The notes under the pieces: generated by a model
The model's database searches: none
Told to the model about the DNA's origin: nothing
The model's input: only the letters and a program-made list of their open reading frames with translations
Program-made: the position numbers and the translations under genes
Origin: Citricoccus zhacaiensis
GTDB lineage: Bacteria; Actinomycetota; Actinomycetes; Actinomycetales; Micrococcaceae
DNA length: 64,000 nt
Assembly: GCF_014645315.1 (NCBI RefSeq)
Contig: NZ_BMLQ01000010.1
Coordinates: 52,878-116,877 of the forward strand
Reading direction: 5' to 3'
Shown here: positions 17,425 through 25,013 of the stretch, in pieces
How the letters are laid out: each line of letters begins with the position of its first letter
Numbering within the stretch: the stretch's first letter is position 1

Positions 17425-18877
17425 CACCACCACTACCAAGGCCACCACCGGAGCCGACGGTACGACGGTTCTGCCGGTCGTCGTCATCGGCGCCGGACCC
17501 GTCGGGCTGGCCGCCGCCGCCCACCTTTTGGAGCGCGGTCTGACTCCGCTGCTGCTGGAAGCCGGTGCTGAGGTCGGCGCCTCCATCCGCGACTGGGGCC
17601 ACACCCACCTGTTCTCGCCCTGGCAGTACAACATCGACGCCGCCGCCGAACGCCTGCTGCTCGCCGCCGGCTGGACCGCCCCGAACCTGCAGGGCCTGCC
17701 CACCGGAACCCAACTGGTCACTCAGTATCTAGAACCCCTGGCCACCACCACGACGCTGGCCACCTACGTGCGCACCGATTCCCGCGTCATCGCGGTGACC
17801 CGGTCCGGGATGGACAAGACCCGCACCACCGGACGGGCCGAAACCCCGTTCCTGGTCCGGACCCAACACAGCGACGGGACCATGGAAGACATCCAGGCTT
17901 CCGCGGTAATCGATGCCGCAGGTACCTGGTCTACCCCGAACCCCTTGGGCCAGTCCGGATTGCCCGCCCCCGGCGAGGTCGAGGCGGTAGCGTCCGGGCG
18001 CATCACTGTCGCGTTGCCGGACGTCACCGGCCGGGATCGGCAGACGTTCGCCGGCCGGCATGTGCTCGTGGTCGGGGCCGGGCACTCGGCAGCCAACACC
18101 CTGCTCGAGCTCGGTTCCCTGGCCGAGGATGCCCCGGACACCCGGATCTCGTGGGCCGTGCGCTCGGCCGATGTCTCCAGCGTCTACGGGGGCGAGGACC
18201 GCGACGAGCTGACCGCCCGCGGCGCGCTGGGCACCCGACTGCGCCACCTCGTCGAGTCCGGCACGATCCAGGTGCACACTTCCTTCACCATTACCGGCTT
18301 CAGCGCCGCAGCAGATCATGTGGACGTGCTCGCCTCAACCCCGGCAGGCGACCAGACCCTGGCCGTAGATGTGGTGGTGCCGGCCACCGGCTTCCGCCCG
18401 GACCTGTCCATCCTGTCCGAGCTCCGCCTCGAGTTGGACCCGGCCGTAGACGCACCCCGCCAACTCGGGCCCCTGATCGATCCGGAGTTCCACTCCTGCG
18501 GCTCCGTGGCCCCTCACGGGGAAAAGATGCTAGCCCACCCGGAACCCGGGTTCTACATCGTGGGCATGAAGAGCTACGGGCGGGCCCCGACCTTCCTGAT
18601 GGCCACCGGCTATGAGCAGGTACGTTCCATCGCTGCCTCCCTGGCTGGGGACCAGGCTGCTGCGGACAACGTCGAACTACACCTGCCCGAGACGGGGGTC
18701 TGCTCTACCGACCTCGGCGGGTCCTGCGACGCACCGGCCCCCGCAGCACAGGAGACGGACCAGGGTTGTTGCGCCCCGGCCCCCGCTCAAGTGGCCGAAG
18801 ATGGGTGCTGCGGAGCGCCTCAGCCAGTCACCATCGGAGCCGGCCCCTCCACGACCCGAGATTCCGGCTGCTGCTAA
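17417..18877 (+). CDS. Flavoprotein (ArsO-like) with Cys-pair-rich C-terminal tail
   Basis: 486 aa. FAD motif '[20 protein letters not shown]' near residue 22 and a second nucleotide motif '[14 protein letters not shown]' near 215; '[14 protein letters not shown]' and '[18 protein letters not shown]' are found in the actinobacterial flavoproteins encoded in ars operons. The last ~60 residues (from about 425) are a disordered tail with ten cysteines, six of them in adjacent pairs ([28 protein letters not shown]). The catalytic function is unknown; NAD(P)H-dependent oxidation or reduction of an arsenic species is the inference. The tail may bind As(III) or shuttle thiols with the adjacent thioredoxin reductase. 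Translationally coupled to trxB. Confidence 0.8.
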   Translation: MSDTTTTKATTGADGTTVLPVVVIGAGPVGLAAAAHLLERGLTPLLLEAGAEVGASIRDWGHTHLFSPWQYNIDAAAERLLLAAGWTAPNLQGLPTGTQLVTQYLEPLATTTTLATYVRTDSRVIAVTRSGMDKTRTTGRAETPFLVRTQHSDGTMEDIQASAVIDAAGTWSTPNPLGQSGLPAPGEVEAVASGRITVALPDVTGRDRQTFAGRHVLVVGAGHSAANTLLELGSLAEDAPDTRISWAVRSADVSSVYGGEDRDELTARGALGTRLRHLVESGTIQVHTSFTITGFSAAADHVDVLASTPAGDQTLAVDVVVPATGFRPDLSILSELRLELDPAVDAPRQLGPLIDPEFHSCGSVAPHGEKMLAHPEPGFYIVGMKSYGRAPTFLMATGYEQVRSIAASLAGDQAAADNVELHLPETGVCSTDLGGSCDAPAPAAQETDQGCCAPAPAQVAEDGCCGAPQPVTIGAGPSTTRDSGCC

Positions 18878-18919
18878 GCGCAGCCGGCCGCCAGCCCACC
18901 ACTGCGTGAAGGAGTCCTC

Positions 18920-19549
18920 ATGACCGAGCCCGCCGAGACCAGGGATACCCACGTCCTGCAACGATCCGCCGAGCACCTGGCTGAAAGGTACACCGGGATG
19001 TTCTCCCCGGAGACCGTTGAACGCTACGTCTTCGAGTCCTACACCACGCTGTCCCGCACAGCGAAGGTGCGCACGTATCTGGCCTCCACCGCCACGCATT
19101 TCGCGGACAGTCGTCTCCGGGCCTTGGCCCAGGCTGAAGGCAAGATCGATTCCCCGGTCCCGCAGGTGCTCTTCGTCTGTGTGCACAACATCGGCCGCTC
19201 CCAGATCGCCGCGGCCCTGCTGGCTCACCATGCCGGAGACCAGGTCGAGGTCCGCTCCGCCGGTTCCCTGCCCCAGTCCGAAGTCCACCCCCTCGTCGTG
19301 GAGGTCCTGGCCGAGCGCGGGATCGATCTGTCCGGGGCCTACCCCAAGCCCCTGACCGACGACGTCGTGCGGGCCGCGGACTACGTCATCACCATGGGTT
19401 GCGGGGACGCCTGCCCGGTCTACCCCGGCAAGCGCTACCTGGACTGGGAGATCCCCGACCCTGCCGTCGAGACCCTTGACGGGGTCCGAGCCATCGTCGA
19501 GAACATTGACACCCACGTCAAAGAGCTCTGGGCACAGATCACGGCCTGA
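18920..19549 (+). CDS. arsC: Arsenate reductase ArsC with N-terminal helical domain
   Basis: 209 aa. Residues ~10-70 form a three-helix domain ('AEHLAERYTGMFSPETVERYV', 'RTYLASTATHFA') found ahead of the phosphatase fold in many actinobacterial ArsC proteins and also present in the ArsR-ArsC fusion on this element. P-loop CVHNIGRS (about C86-x5-R92) and '[15 protein letters not shown]' are intact. The fusion protein at 11232-12293 looks like this protein with an ArsR domain added. Second canonical arsenate reductase of the plus-strand operon. Confidence 0.92.
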   Translation: MTEPAETRDTHVLQRSAEHLAERYTGMFSPETVERYVFESYTTLSRTAKVRTYLASTATHFADSRLRALAQAEGKIDSPVPQVLFVCVHNIGRSQIAAALLAHHAGDQVEVRSAGSLPQSEVHPLVVEVLAERGIDLSGAYPKPLTDDVVRAADYVITMGCGDACPVYPGKRYLDWEIPDPAVETLDGVRAIVENIDTHVKELWAQITA

Positions 19550-19667
19550 CTGCCGCCTCTCCTGCTAGGCGAGCAGACCAGTCAGTCCGACGTCAACCAA
19601 GGCCCTCGGAGATAGGTACCTCTGTTCTGCTAATACCCAACGGCCAAACTCCTTCGTCGAGAGGGGA

Positions 19668-19700
19668 TGCCCGCTGTGGACACTGTCCCTGCACCAGAGT
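19668..19700 (-). repeat. 33-bp sequence shared, inverted, with 24811-24843
   Basis: On the minus strand this reads TCTGGTGCAGGGACAGTGTC followed by CACAGCGGGCATC. The plus strand at about 24811-24843 carries nearly the same sequence (TCTGGTGCAGGATCAGTGTC, then CACAGCAGGGATA). The two are in opposite orientation about 5.1 kb apart. They could be relics of insertion-sequence ends; no transposase lies next to either. Confidence 0.4.
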
Positions 19701-19783
19701 GCCTTCGTGGTTCTCCCTCCGGCGAAAGACCGTTCCCGATACCCCTTGCGCCTCGACCCCTACCCGCTTTGAAAGGCTTCACC

Positions 19784-19906
19784 ATGAGCCCCGGCCCGTC
19801 CGACGCCGTCCAGGACAGCGCCTCCAAGACCTCGCTTCCCGGGGTTTTCACCGCAGTTGAAGGCTCCGAAGCGCAGTCTTTGCGCAGCACCGCCCAGCTG
19901 GTCTGA
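19784..19906 (+). CDS. Small ORF (40 aa) directly before the MFS gene
   Basis: ATG at 19784 preceded by GAAAGG at 6-7 bp; stop TGA at 19904-19906 lies 2 bp before the MFS start, a spacing that fits translational coupling. The peptide is rich in Ser and Ala ('SPGPSDAVQDSASK') and has no membrane segment or cysteines. I do not recognise it. It may be a true small protein or a coupling leader. The 234 bp between arsC and this ORF hold one end of a shared 33-bp sequence (19668-19700) and nothing else seen. Confidence 0.4.
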   Translation: MSPGPSDAVQDSASKTSLPGVFTAVEGSEAQSLRSTAQLV

Positions 19907-19908
19907 GC

Positions 19909-21165
19909 ATGGCCATCACGCAGAGATTCACGACCAAGCGCGGCTACGTCGTCGCTGGACTGGGCCTCGGCCAGATCCTCTCGTGGGGTTCGACGTTTTA
20001 CCTGCTGGCGGTTCTTGCAGCTCCCATCGCCGCGGATACCGGGTGGCCGATTTCCCTAGTGGTGGCGGGCGTCTCGGTGGGTCTAGTTATCGCTGGTCTC
20101 GGCTCGCCACGCGTCGGCGCCTTGGTGGCCGGCAACCACGGTCGTGCCGTCCTGGTTGCCAGCGCCCTGCTGCTCGCCTTGGGCCTGACCGTCCTTGGTC
20201 TGGGTCCCAATCAGTGGTGGCACCTCGGCGCTTGGCTGATCCTCGGGTTGGGCATGAGCGGCGGACTCTACACCGGAGCGTTCGCAGTTCTGGGACATAC
20301 TTATGGTCCTTCCGCCCGCTCGGCCATCACCCTCCTGACGCTTTTCGGAGGGTTCGCCAGCACCATCTGCTGGCCGCTGAGTACCTTGCTGGTCAACGAA
20401 GTCGGATGGAGGGGGACGGCCCTCATCTACGCAGGGGCGCACCTGCTGGTCACCGCACCCCTGTACGCGCTCACCATTCCTCGACAACCACGTGCGTCAA
20501 CGCCCAGCGCTGGACCAGCCCGCCCGAACAATGAGAGCCCCCGGTCAGCGGGGCCTCGCTGGCCGTTGATTGTCCTGGTTGCGTGCATCTCCACATTGGG
20601 CATGTCCATTGCCGCGTTGATGTCGGTCCACATGTTCACCTTGCTAGCAGGCATCGGCATCGCCGGCACAGCAGCCGTCGTGCTGGCCGCCACCATCGGC
20701 CCCTCGCAAGTCGGTGCCAGGTTCATCGAACTGGTCATCGGGCGCAAACACCACCCGTTGTGGACCTTACTGGCCGCGACCCTCGCCACGGCCATGGCAA
20801 TCAGCTTCCTCGGCACCGGGATCCTGGCACCCACGATCCTCGTCATCATCTACGGGGTGGGCATCGGACTGAGTTCCATCGCCAACGGAACCGTGCCGCT
20901 GGCGCTCTTTGGACAAGACCACTACGCCCGGATCATGGGCCGCACCGCCTTGCCATCGCTCCTTGCCCAGGCAGCGGCCCCCCTCATCGGTTCGGTGCTC
21001 ATCCAACACCTCGGGCACAAAAATACCCTGATGGCACTGGGCCTTTTCGCATCCCTGGCCTTCGTGCTGGCCATGTGGCTGATGGTTCTTCACCGCAACC
21101 AGCGAAAGACCGCAGGCACAGCGGCAGAACCCACGGAATCCAACCTCAGCGCTTTCCCTTCCTAG
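19909..21165 (+). CDS. MFS efflux transporter, ArsK-like
   Basis: 418 aa with ~12 hydrophobic segments and a short central loop at residues ~190-220. The first segment 'GYVVAGLGLGQILSWGSTFYLLAVLAAPI' is characteristic of the MFS subgroup that includes ArsK, a broad pump for As(III), Sb(III) and organoarsenicals described in Agrobacterium. Last complete gene of the plus-strand ars operon. Substrate is inferred from family likeness and context only; it could also export a product of the two flavoproteins. Confidence 0.75.
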   Translation: MAITQRFTTKRGYVVAGLGLGQILSWGSTFYLLAVLAAPIAADTGWPISLVVAGVSVGLVIAGLGSPRVGALVAGNHGRAVLVASALLLALGLTVLGLGPNQWWHLGAWLILGLGMSGGLYTGAFAVLGHTYGPSARSAITLLTLFGGFASTICWPLSTLLVNEVGWRGTALIYAGAHLLVTAPLYALTIPRQPRASTPSAGPARPNNESPRSAGPRWPLIVLVACISTLGMSIAALMSVHMFTLLAGIGIAGTAAVVLAATIGPSQVGARFIELVIGRKHHPLWTLLAATLATAMAISFLGTGILAPTILVIIYGVGIGLSSIANGTVPLALFGQDHYARIMGRTALPSLLAQAAAPLIGSVLIQHLGHKNTLMALGLFASLAFVLAMWLMVLHRNQRKTAGTAAEPTESNLSAFPS

Positions 21166-21291
21166 GCCGGATGCAATAGGGCCTTCAGCTGATGGGTTCG
21201 GTCACTTGGGGCCGTTGTCGCCGGCGGCGGACCGGTCCTTGGGGGAGGGGACGTTGAGTGCAGCAAGCTGGTCCGGGGTGCCACGGGCGAT

Positions 21292-21480
21292 GTGTTCAGC
21301 GGTGCGACCCGCAACTCCCTCGTCGTGCTCCCACTCGTCCTCGCCCTACCTGCCGCGTACGACCTCGCCCCACTCGTCGTCGTCACCCAGACACTCGTCG
21401 AGCTCATCATCATGGTTCTCTTCGTGCGGCTTATCCCGCGCCTGATCCCCGCCCGCGGCCCGGAACGCTCGGACGCCTAA
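21292..21480 (+). pseudogene. 3' fragment of a second arsenite transporter (Acr3/bile-acid symporter family)
   Basis: The frame from 21292 to the TAA at 21478-21480 reads 'VFSGATRNSLVVLPLVLALP' and then 'LVVVTQTLVELI', the last two membrane segments typical of the 'arsenic resistance protein' branch of the BASS superfamily. Upstream in the same frame there is no membrane protein sequence, so the gene is truncated at its 5' side. It lies 82 bp from the right junction of the element. It differs from the complete acr3 at 14306, so it is a relic of another transporter. Confidence 0.6.
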
Positions 21481-21561
21481 CCCCGCTGGGCACTGGTCAC
21501 CCCCGACAAGCGTCAGCACATTTGCGACGACGCTGTTGCATCAGCCGATTAATGCTCAGAC

Positions 21562-21589
21562 CTCGGGCCATCACATACCGTCCACACAT
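21562..21589 (-). pseudogene. HMCES/YedK, 5' fragment (first nine codons) of the split gene
   Basis: ATG at 21589 starts 'MCGRYVMAR', identical to the intact HMCES at 56414, including catalytic Cys2. After codon 9 the frame enters the element ('GLSINRLMQQ...') and stops 63 bp later. The remaining part of the gene is at 2599-3349 on the same strand. Upstream sequence, including the divergent small ORF, matches that of the intact copy. Confidence 0.85.
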
Positions 21590-21644
21590 GAGCCCCAGTC
21601 TGCCGCACCCGACCTCCTGGGCCGAAGGCACATAGGCTGAACGG

Positions 21645-21818
21645 ATGAACATCACCACCGTCATCGAGACCATCCCCGACGATGACACGGGTCGTGGAGA
21701 TCGGAAGGCCGATGAGTTGACGGCTGAGGGCGAGTCCTACGAGGCGGCGGTTGCCGCGCTGCGTGAGCGAGTGCCCGCCGGCTGGCGCATCATGAATCTG
21801 CGCCGCAGCGAGTACTGA
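21645..21818 (+). CDS. Small conserved protein between HMCES and umuC (57 aa)
   Basis: ATG at 21645, 57 residues, acidic N-terminus ('IETIPDDDTGRGDR') and a C-terminus 'GWRIMNLRRSEY'. The same ORF is found in the second SOS module at 56470 with conservative changes, so it is maintained as protein-coding. It starts 55 bp from the divergent HMCES start and ends 44 bp before the convergent umuC stop. No known family is recognised. The short, charged sequence with a central helix ('SYEAAVAALRERVP') could be a small regulator. Confidence 0.6.
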   Translation: MNITTVIETIPDDDTGRGDRKADELTAEGESYEAAVAALRERVPAGWRIMNLRRSEY

Positions 21819-21862
21819 GCCGAATGCCCCTCACCACTGGTCCCGGTGTCTGCGGGTGTCCT

Positions 21863-23161
21863 TCACAGGCGGACAGTGACGAGCTCGTCCCAGTGAGTGG
21901 TGGCCCGAGGGGAGAGCATGGCGCGGCGCATCTGCCAGGACGGTGGTGTTCCGAGGCCCCCATATCCCAGGCCAATACTCCCGACCCCGAAGCGGGCCAC
22001 CACAGCATCTAGGGTGGGGCCGAGCTGCCGGCCCTCACCAGGCGGGCCGAGGCCGGGGAGGGTCTCGGCCTGGCCGGCCGGGCGTAGATCGGTGAGTACG
22101 ACGCCGGCCCGCACGTACCGGGTGCCCGGACGGATCAACTCGGCTAGCCCTAGGGATCCGCGTGCGATCGTCAGCGGCTCTGCCGTGGGTACGGGCAGCA
22201 CGGCACTGACCTGGGGTGAGTGGGGTTCCTGGTCTGTGGCGAACGGGGAGGTGGAGGCCCAAGCCGTGAGCACGCGGGCCTGCTGGCCGGCACTGCGGAG
22301 GCGGGAGGCGAGTTGCTGGGCGTAGATGGACAGGACTTGGCGCATGGCCGGGGTGGTGGTGACCGGCTCCGAGAAAGATCGGGAGTAGATGAGCTGATCT
22401 TTGTACTGGCGGGGTTCTTCTTCCAGGGGGATGCAGGGTGTGCCGCGCAGTTCGCGCACGGTGCGCTCCAGGACCACCGAGAACCGCCGACGCATCTGCC
22501 CGGGGTCTTGGGCGGCGAGGTCGGCGGCGGTATGGATATTCAGATTCGCCAGGCGGCGGCCGAGACGTCCGGCCACGCCCCACAAGTCGGTGACGGGGAT
22601 GCTGGCCAGAATGGCGTCCCGTTGGGTGGGGGAGTAGCCCCCGAAGTGGCACACACCGACTTCGGCTAGCGGGGCGGAGCGCTTCACCCCGAGCAGGGCG
22701 ACCTTCGCTAGGGTTTTGGTGGGGGCGATGCCCACGCGCACCGGAATCCCGGTGCAGCGGGCCACGTCCTCGCGGATACGCCGGCCGAGCTGCACCAGCT
22801 CCTCGACGGTGCCCCGCAGGCCGATGAACGACTCATCAATGCTGTAGACCTCTTGCCAGGCCGCGTGCCGGCCGATGACCTCCATGACCCTCGCCGAGAG
22901 GCTGCCGTACAGCTCATAGTTGGAGGACCGCGCCACGATCCCCTGCGCCGCGGCGACGGGCTCGAGCTTGAACCAGGGCATGCCCATGGGGATCCCCAGC
23001 GCTTTGGCCTCCTGGGACATGGCCACCACGCAGCCATCGTTGTTGGACAGCACCACCACCGGACGATTCTCCAGGCTCGGGTCGAAGACCCGCTCGCACG
23101 AGGCGTAGAAACTGGCGCAGTCCACCAGGGCGATCATGGCCTCACGAGGCGCGGGAGACAT
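21863..23161 (-). CDS. umuC: Error-prone DNA polymerase V subunit UmuC (Y family)
   Basis: 432 aa from ATG at 23161; the internal Met at 23137 ('MIALVDC') is an alternative start. Y-family palm motifs are present: '[16 protein letters not shown]' near the start and 'YSIDESF' with the catalytic Asp-Glu near residue 107, then helix-hairpin-helix '[12 protein letters not shown]' and the little-finger domain. With cleaved UmuD it performs translesion synthesis. Overlaps umuD by 20 bp. Nearly the same protein is encoded at 56688-57986. The C-terminal part has many differences from the E. coli protein but the length is normal. Confidence 0.93.
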   Translation of the reverse strand: MSPAPREAMIALVDCASFYASCERVFDPSLENRPVVVLSNNDGCVVAMSQEAKALGIPMGMPWFKLEPVAAAQGIVARSSNYELYGSLSARVMEVIGRHAAWQEVYSIDESFIGLRGTVEELVQLGRRIREDVARCTGIPVRVGIAPTKTLAKVALLGVKRSAPLAEVGVCHFGGYSPTQRDAILASIPVTDLWGVAGRLGRRLANLNIHTAADLAAQDPGQMRRRFSVVLERTVRELRGTPCIPLEEEPRQYKDQLIYSRSFSEPVTTTPAMRQVLSIYAQQLASRLRSAGQQARVLTAWASTSPFATDQEPHSPQVSAVLPVPTAEPLTIARGSLGLAELIRPGTRYVRAGVVLTDLRPAGQAETLPGLGPPGEGRQLGPTLDAVVARFGVGSIGLGYGGLGTPPSWQMRRAMLSPRATTHWDELVTVRL

Positions 23162-23588
23162 GATGCAGTGCCACCGTGACCACACCCCAGACCCGCAGAT
23201 CCGAGAGTGAGGGAACGGCGATGTCGGGATACGCCGGGTTCTCCGAGGAGAGCACCACGCGGCCGTCGGCGTGGATGCTGAGTCGTTTCACGGTCAGTTC
23301 GCCATCGAGCACGGCGATCACCACGTGGCCGTGCTGGGGTCGAATCGAGCGATCGACCACCAGTTCGTCGCCGTCCCAGATCCCGGCACCGGTCATGGAG
23401 TGTCCCCGCGCCCGCACCAGGTACGTCGAGGCCCGGTTGGGCATCAGGTGCTCGCTCAGGTCGATCTCGGCGGTGGTGTAGTCCTGGGACGGCGAGGGGA
23501 AGCCGGCCATGACCACGCCGTCCTCGACGCGCGTTCGGAGCTGGTCGTCTAGCCCATCGGCCAGGGCCCGGACCTCAGTTGCCAGCAA
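23142..23588 (-). CDS. umuD: UmuD/LexA-like S24 autopeptidase
   Basis: 148 aa from a TTG at 23588, preceded by GGTGGAGAG; the second copy uses the corresponding TTG. Self-cleavage site '[10 protein letters not shown]' near residue 28, catalytic Ser in '[13 protein letters not shown]' and Lys in 'ELTVKRL' are conserved. Cleavage on RecA filaments converts it to UmuD', the partner of UmuC. A LexA box lies 18-33 bp upstream of the start, so the pair is DNA-damage induced. Confidence 0.9.
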   Translation of the reverse strand: MLATEVRALADGLDDQLRTRVEDGVVMAGFPSPSQDYTTAEIDLSEHLMPNRASTYLVRARGHSMTGAGIWDGDELVVDRSIRPQHGHVVIAVLDGELTVKRLSIHADGRVVLSSENPAYPDIAVPSLSDLRVWGVVTVALHHVSRAS

Positions 23589-23605
23589 CTCTCCACCCCA
23601 ATGAA

Positions 23606-23621
23606 TCGAAACTATGTTCGA
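23606..23621 (-). promoter_or_regulatory. LexA (SOS) box of umuDC copy 1
   Basis: On the minus strand TCGAAC-ATAG-TTTCGA, one base from the actinobacterial LexA consensus TCGAAC-N4-GTTCGA. It sits just upstream of the umuD TTG start. Confidence 0.85.
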
Positions 23622-23690
23622 TTGGTAATCGTACACGTGGTAACTGGAGGCCGCTGCCAGAATCTGCTCTCGCCGGCCGCGGTTGGGGCG

Positions 23691-23795
23691 CTGGTTGGAC
23701 GGGTGAGGCGACAGGCCTACGAGCCGGCCTTGATGTGGGGCCCAGCGGTTGGCAACGTCCGCAACAATGGCCCGGAAATTGCTGCTGCCCTAGGC
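23691..23795 (+). pseudogene. Fragment resembling the HMCES C-terminus
   Basis: A plus-strand frame contains 'LVGRVRRQAYEP' and then 'AVGNVRNNGPEI', closely matching the HMCES C-terminus ('VRNQAY..A.' and 'GNVRNNGPEL') with five residues missing between. It lies just upstream of the umuDC promoter in the opposite orientation. A 98-residue ORF (23601-23897) runs through it, but sequence on both sides is unrelated, so this looks like a third, degenerate HMCES piece. Confidence 0.45.
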
Positions 23796-23949
23796 GGGTT
23801 TGCCCGCCTTGTCCTCAACTGTTGTGGAGGCCCTAACCCCACCCTGTCTTCTGCACTCAGTGCCGTCTCACGTCGTGATCCGCGGTCTTGCAAGTAGGCC
23901 GCGCGGCTACTATTGTTTGAAGTGCCCACCGTTACGACGGACAGGGAAG

Positions 23950-23998
23950 AAGGCCTTAGAACCCCAGCCGGACGACTGGATCTAGGGCCTTTCGTTTT
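23950..23998 (+). terminator. Hairpin with T-rich tail, probable terminator
   Basis: Arms AAGGCCTTAGA (23950-23960) and TCTAGGGCCTT (23981-23991) pair with one mismatch around a 20-nt loop, followed by TCGTTTT. Its right arm overlaps the stop codon of the minus-strand gene that ends at 23982, so it may serve both directions. Confidence 0.5.
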
Positions 23999-24593
23999 GC
24001 CCTGTGGGAATCAGGGATTCGGGAGTGCTCTGCTTGAGGTAGATCGTCTGCTCCAGCGCCTCAAGATATTGGTGCTCCCCTATGTGGGAGGCGTTGACCG
24101 CTCCGAGCACTATGTCGGAGATCCATAGCAGGGGCTCATCTCCGCCGCGACGGTGCGAGATGCGGATTCCTCGATCGAGGCCTTGGCCTTGAAGGGCGAC
24201 AATGTGGGCCCGGTCTCTCTTGTCCTGTGCCTCGGTGCGACATTCGAGGGTGAGATCGTAAACCTCGAGATCAGCGAGTTGATAGTAGAGGACCTCCAGG
24301 CACTTGCGACGGAACCGTTCCGTTTTACGCTGACGTTCACTGAGATGGGTCACGATGACATTCATCGGGCCCAGGGCTCCTATGGCTTGCACGATCCGCC
24401 GTCGGCTACTGGAGTTCTCATCAGTCCAGTGCAGTTTGATCTGGCCAGGGCGTAGAAGGGGCCGGAGCTCCTCGCGGACCATTTCCACCTGATCGGGCTC
24501 CAAGAGTGCCGCACACACCAGGTACTCCTGGGCTGCCTCGCTGCGGGCCACTGAAGACTCATCAAGGTAGGCGTTGAAGGCGGAGATCGGCAC
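23982..24593 (-). CDS. DUF3800-like protein
   Basis: 203 aa from GTG at 24593. The N-terminal 'FNAYLDESS' strand, a 'KLHWTDEN' segment near residue 55 and a late 'PLLWISDIVLGAVNAS' helix follow the pattern of DUF3800 proteins, which have an RNase H-like fold with acidic residues in these places. Members are common on mobile elements and near defence genes; their activity is unproven. The gene stands alone. Family assignment is by motif pattern only. Confidence 0.5.
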   Translation of the reverse strand: MPISAFNAYLDESSVARSEAAQEYLVCAALLEPDQVEMVREELRPLLRPGQIKLHWTDENSSSRRRIVQAIGALGPMNVIVTHLSERQRKTERFRRKCLEVLYYQLADLEVYDLTLECRTEAQDKRDRAHIVALQGQGLDRGIRISHRRGGDEPLLWISDIVLGAVNASHIGEHQYLEALEQTIYLKQSTPESLIPTGQNERP

Positions 24594-25013
24594 CAGTCCA
24601 AAGTACTAGGTGAAGACGACCGAAGAACCGAAGCGACCGCCATGCCGCGCGGAGGACGCAGTTTTTGCGCCAACGTAACCCTTGGGCCCGGCCGCCCCTC
24701 AATAACTCCCGAACAGTTCACGCTGGTGCCCTCGGAGACTCACAAGCGATGCAAGGAGCGCCTCAGTACGAGCGTTATCGGGCAGGGGCGACATCGATGC
24801 CCAAGGCTATCTGGTGCAGGATCAGTGTCCACAGCAGGGATACCGGAGTCGCCTCGGTGGCCAGTCCTTCCATAGACCCACCTCAGTCTCCTCCGGGCCC
24901 AGATCCATTACCTACGGGGTGAGGCGGGGTGACTCACGGGGTCCGAGCCAAGGCCTGGGTGACATGTGGGGGGCCAGTTGTGCGGCGTCGGTGGAGACGA
25001 AGCCCAGCAGGGC
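24594..25013. other. Non-coding stretch with one shared repeat
   Basis: 420 bp with only short, unconvincing open frames. It contains the plus-strand copy (about 24811-24843) of the 33-bp sequence found inverted at 19668-19700. Base composition dips at 24650-24720 compared with neighbours. No promoter or terminator could be assigned. Confidence 0.35.

Larger units (their letters stand above)
3355..21562. mobile_element. 18.2-kb arsenic/phosphate resistance element with Tn554-like recombinase module
   Basis: The left flank (to 3349) and right flank (from 21563) together rebuild an HMCES gene that is intact in the second copy. Intact sequence reads ...GCCGATGGC-TCGGG-CCATC (TCGGG at 56388-56392). 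Here TCGGG is found at both junctions (3350-3354 and 21563-21567), each with different bases on the element side. The left end carries three minus-strand genes: tyrosine recombinase, small HTH protein and integrase-like zinc-ribbon protein, the last stopping 8 bp from the junction. This matches Tn554-type elements in order and in the absence of clear terminal inverted repeats. Cargo is pstSCAB, an orphan regulator and about a dozen ars genes. No transposase of DDE type is present inside. Confidence 0.85.

Noticed and set aside
24642..24875. 77-codon plus-strand frame
   Set aside because: No ribosome site or motif; it only crosses the shared 33-bp sequence, which gives a chance peptide match with the frame at 19630-19890.
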